Assembly: GCA_017414385.1 (NCBI GenBank)
Contig: JAFQMO010000101.1
Coordinates: forward strand, 1-35,891
DNA from: Clostridia bacterium
Lineage (GTDB): Bacteria > Bacillota > Clostridia > Oscillospirales > CAG-272
Direction: 5' to 3'
Length of the DNA: 35,891 nt
The first letter of the stretch is position 1, and every line of letters begins with the position of its first letter. Below the pieces are notes generated by a model, which was given only the letters and a program-made list of their open reading frames with translations, ran no database searches and was not told where the DNA came from. Positions 35,319 through 35,891 of the stretch are shown here, in pieces. The position numbers and the translations under genes were made by a program.

Positions 35319-35654
35319 ATGACGATTACGGACATTAAGATCAGGAAGCTGTTCGATGACGGCCCCATGAAAGCGATCGTGTCGGTGACCTTTGAGGGAG
35401 CACTTGCGGTGCATGATATCAAGGTCATTCATGCACGGGATAAGTTCTTCATTGTAATGCCGAGCCGAAAGAATCCGGACGGAACCTACCGCGACATCGT
35501 GCACCCCATCAATATGGAATTCCGTCAGCAGGTAGAGACGGCGGTGATCGAGGCCTATCATGCGGAGCGGAAGGCATTTGATGAGGGAACGAGTCCTCTT
35601 TGCCAGACTGTATACCGCGACGAGGAGAAGGCGGAGGCAACATTGGTATTGTAA
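35319..35654 (+). CDS. spoVG: Septation protein / RNA-binding regulator SpoVG
   Basis: SpoVG is a small nucleic-acid-binding regulator that affects septation and sporulation in Bacillus and virulence or cell-wall genes in other Firmicutes. The 111-residue product aligns along the family: TDIKIRKLFDDGPMKAIVSV, AVHDIKVI, FIVMPSRKNPDGTYRDIVHPIN and VIEAYH, all hallmark blocks. The start is the ATG of MTITDIK, with AAAGGA eleven bases upstream; an ATG four codons earlier touches that site. The C-terminal 25 residues are not conserved, as usual. It is the only complete plus-strand gene and has its own terminator. Confidence 0.96.
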   Translation: MTITDIKIRKLFDDGPMKAIVSVTFEGALAVHDIKVIHARDKFFIVMPSRKNPDGTYRDIVHPINMEFRQQVETAVIEAYHAERKAFDEGTSPLCQTVYRDEEKAEATLVL

Positions 35655-35706
35655 TCTGCAAAAGTGACAATCGGAGAATGACAATGAAATACAGTACGTA
35701 AGAGAA

Positions 35707-35741
35707 AGCGTCGGCGAGAAAAGAAGCACGGCGCTTTTTTT
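35707..35741 (+). terminator. Terminator after spoVG
   Basis: AGCGTCG pairs with CGGCGCT (one G-U pair) around a 15-nt loop, then seven T follow. It lies about 50 bp past the spoVG stop. Confidence 0.75.
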
Positions 35742-35796
35742 CTTCCCTTTTATTATGATCTATTATATCACAGTTTACGCAGAATAGAAAGGGGGT

Positions 35797-35891
35797 GTGC
35801 AAAAAAAGAAAAAAACGTTTTCTGCCGGCGCAGATCTGCGGAGGAGATGTGCTTTTTTCTGCGTCGCCTGCACGCTTCTTGTGCAAAATAA
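35797..35891 (+). CDS. Possible start of a membrane or secreted protein, cut by window edge
   Basis: After AAAGGGGGT a GTG opens a frame that reads MQKKKTFSAGADLRRR, then CAFFCVACTLLV, and stays open to the window end. Positive residues followed by a hydrophobic stretch resemble a signal peptide. A second GTG behind GGAGGAGAT at about 35846, in another frame, is also possible. With only 31 codons visible the call is tentative. Confidence 0.3.
   Translation, partial: MQKKKKTFSAGADLRRRCAFFCVACTLLVQN

Overview
The window is a chromosomal origin-of-replication region from a spore-former-like Firmicute, most likely a gut member of class Clostridia. Four things point there: the dnaA-dnaN-recF-remB-gyrB-gyrA order, spoVG, Gram-positive LexA operators of the CGAAC-N4-GTTCG type, and a parA/parB/Noc-family cluster carrying TGTTTCACGTGAAACA parS sites. 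I cannot name the genus. Base composition is moderately GC-rich, except for an AT-rich left edge (about 1-600) that looks recently acquired.

Layout, left to right. At 1-650 a truncated XRE repressor with its own operator lies next to a short coding remnant. At 655-2960 a two-gene operon pairs a duplicated DUF1538 membrane protein with a tandem P-II-like regulator, driven by a near-consensus promoter. At 2960-3360 there is no gene, but there is a nested palindromic element and a run of helically phased TGTCGA motifs. At 3436-7445 lies the recA-recX-rimO-pgsA operon, behind a promoter with a LexA-box-like operator. At 7527-15909 lie gyrA, a PfkB-family sugar kinase, gyrB, remB, recF and dnaN. 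The 837-bp dnaN-dnaA gap (15910-16746) holds about eleven DnaA-box-like sites plus a T-rich unwinding candidate and is the probable oriC.

Right of oriC, all genes up to murC remain on the minus strand: dnaA, lexA, a YD-type lipoprotein, a membrane-anchored MORN-repeat protein, a small membrane protein, serS, parB, parA, a divergent Noc-like protein, rsmG, a small membrane protein, a HemW-like radical SAM protein, lepA, a uracil permease with a long leader, and murC. spoVG is the only complete gene on the plus strand. If replication starts between dnaA and dnaN, about 19 kb of mostly housekeeping genes is transcribed head-on to the rightward fork. The rsmG-noc-parA-parB block also points toward dnaA, opposite to its orientation in Bacillus subtilis. 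A rough hand tally of G and C supports a skew change across oriC.

Functionally the window joins replication initiation (DnaA, DnaN, oriC), origin segregation and nucleoid occlusion (ParA, ParB, Noc-like protein, four parS-like sites), topology (GyrAB), the SOS response (LexA and RecA with operators, RecX, RecF), envelope precursors (PgsA, MurC) and translation (SerS, LepA, RsmG, RimO). The least-described parts are the DUF1538/P-II pair, the three-gene surface cluster between lexA and serS, the altered Noc-like protein, and the non-coding repeat region at 3.0-3.3 kb. I saw no rRNA, tRNA, CRISPR array, intact transposon or phage genes.
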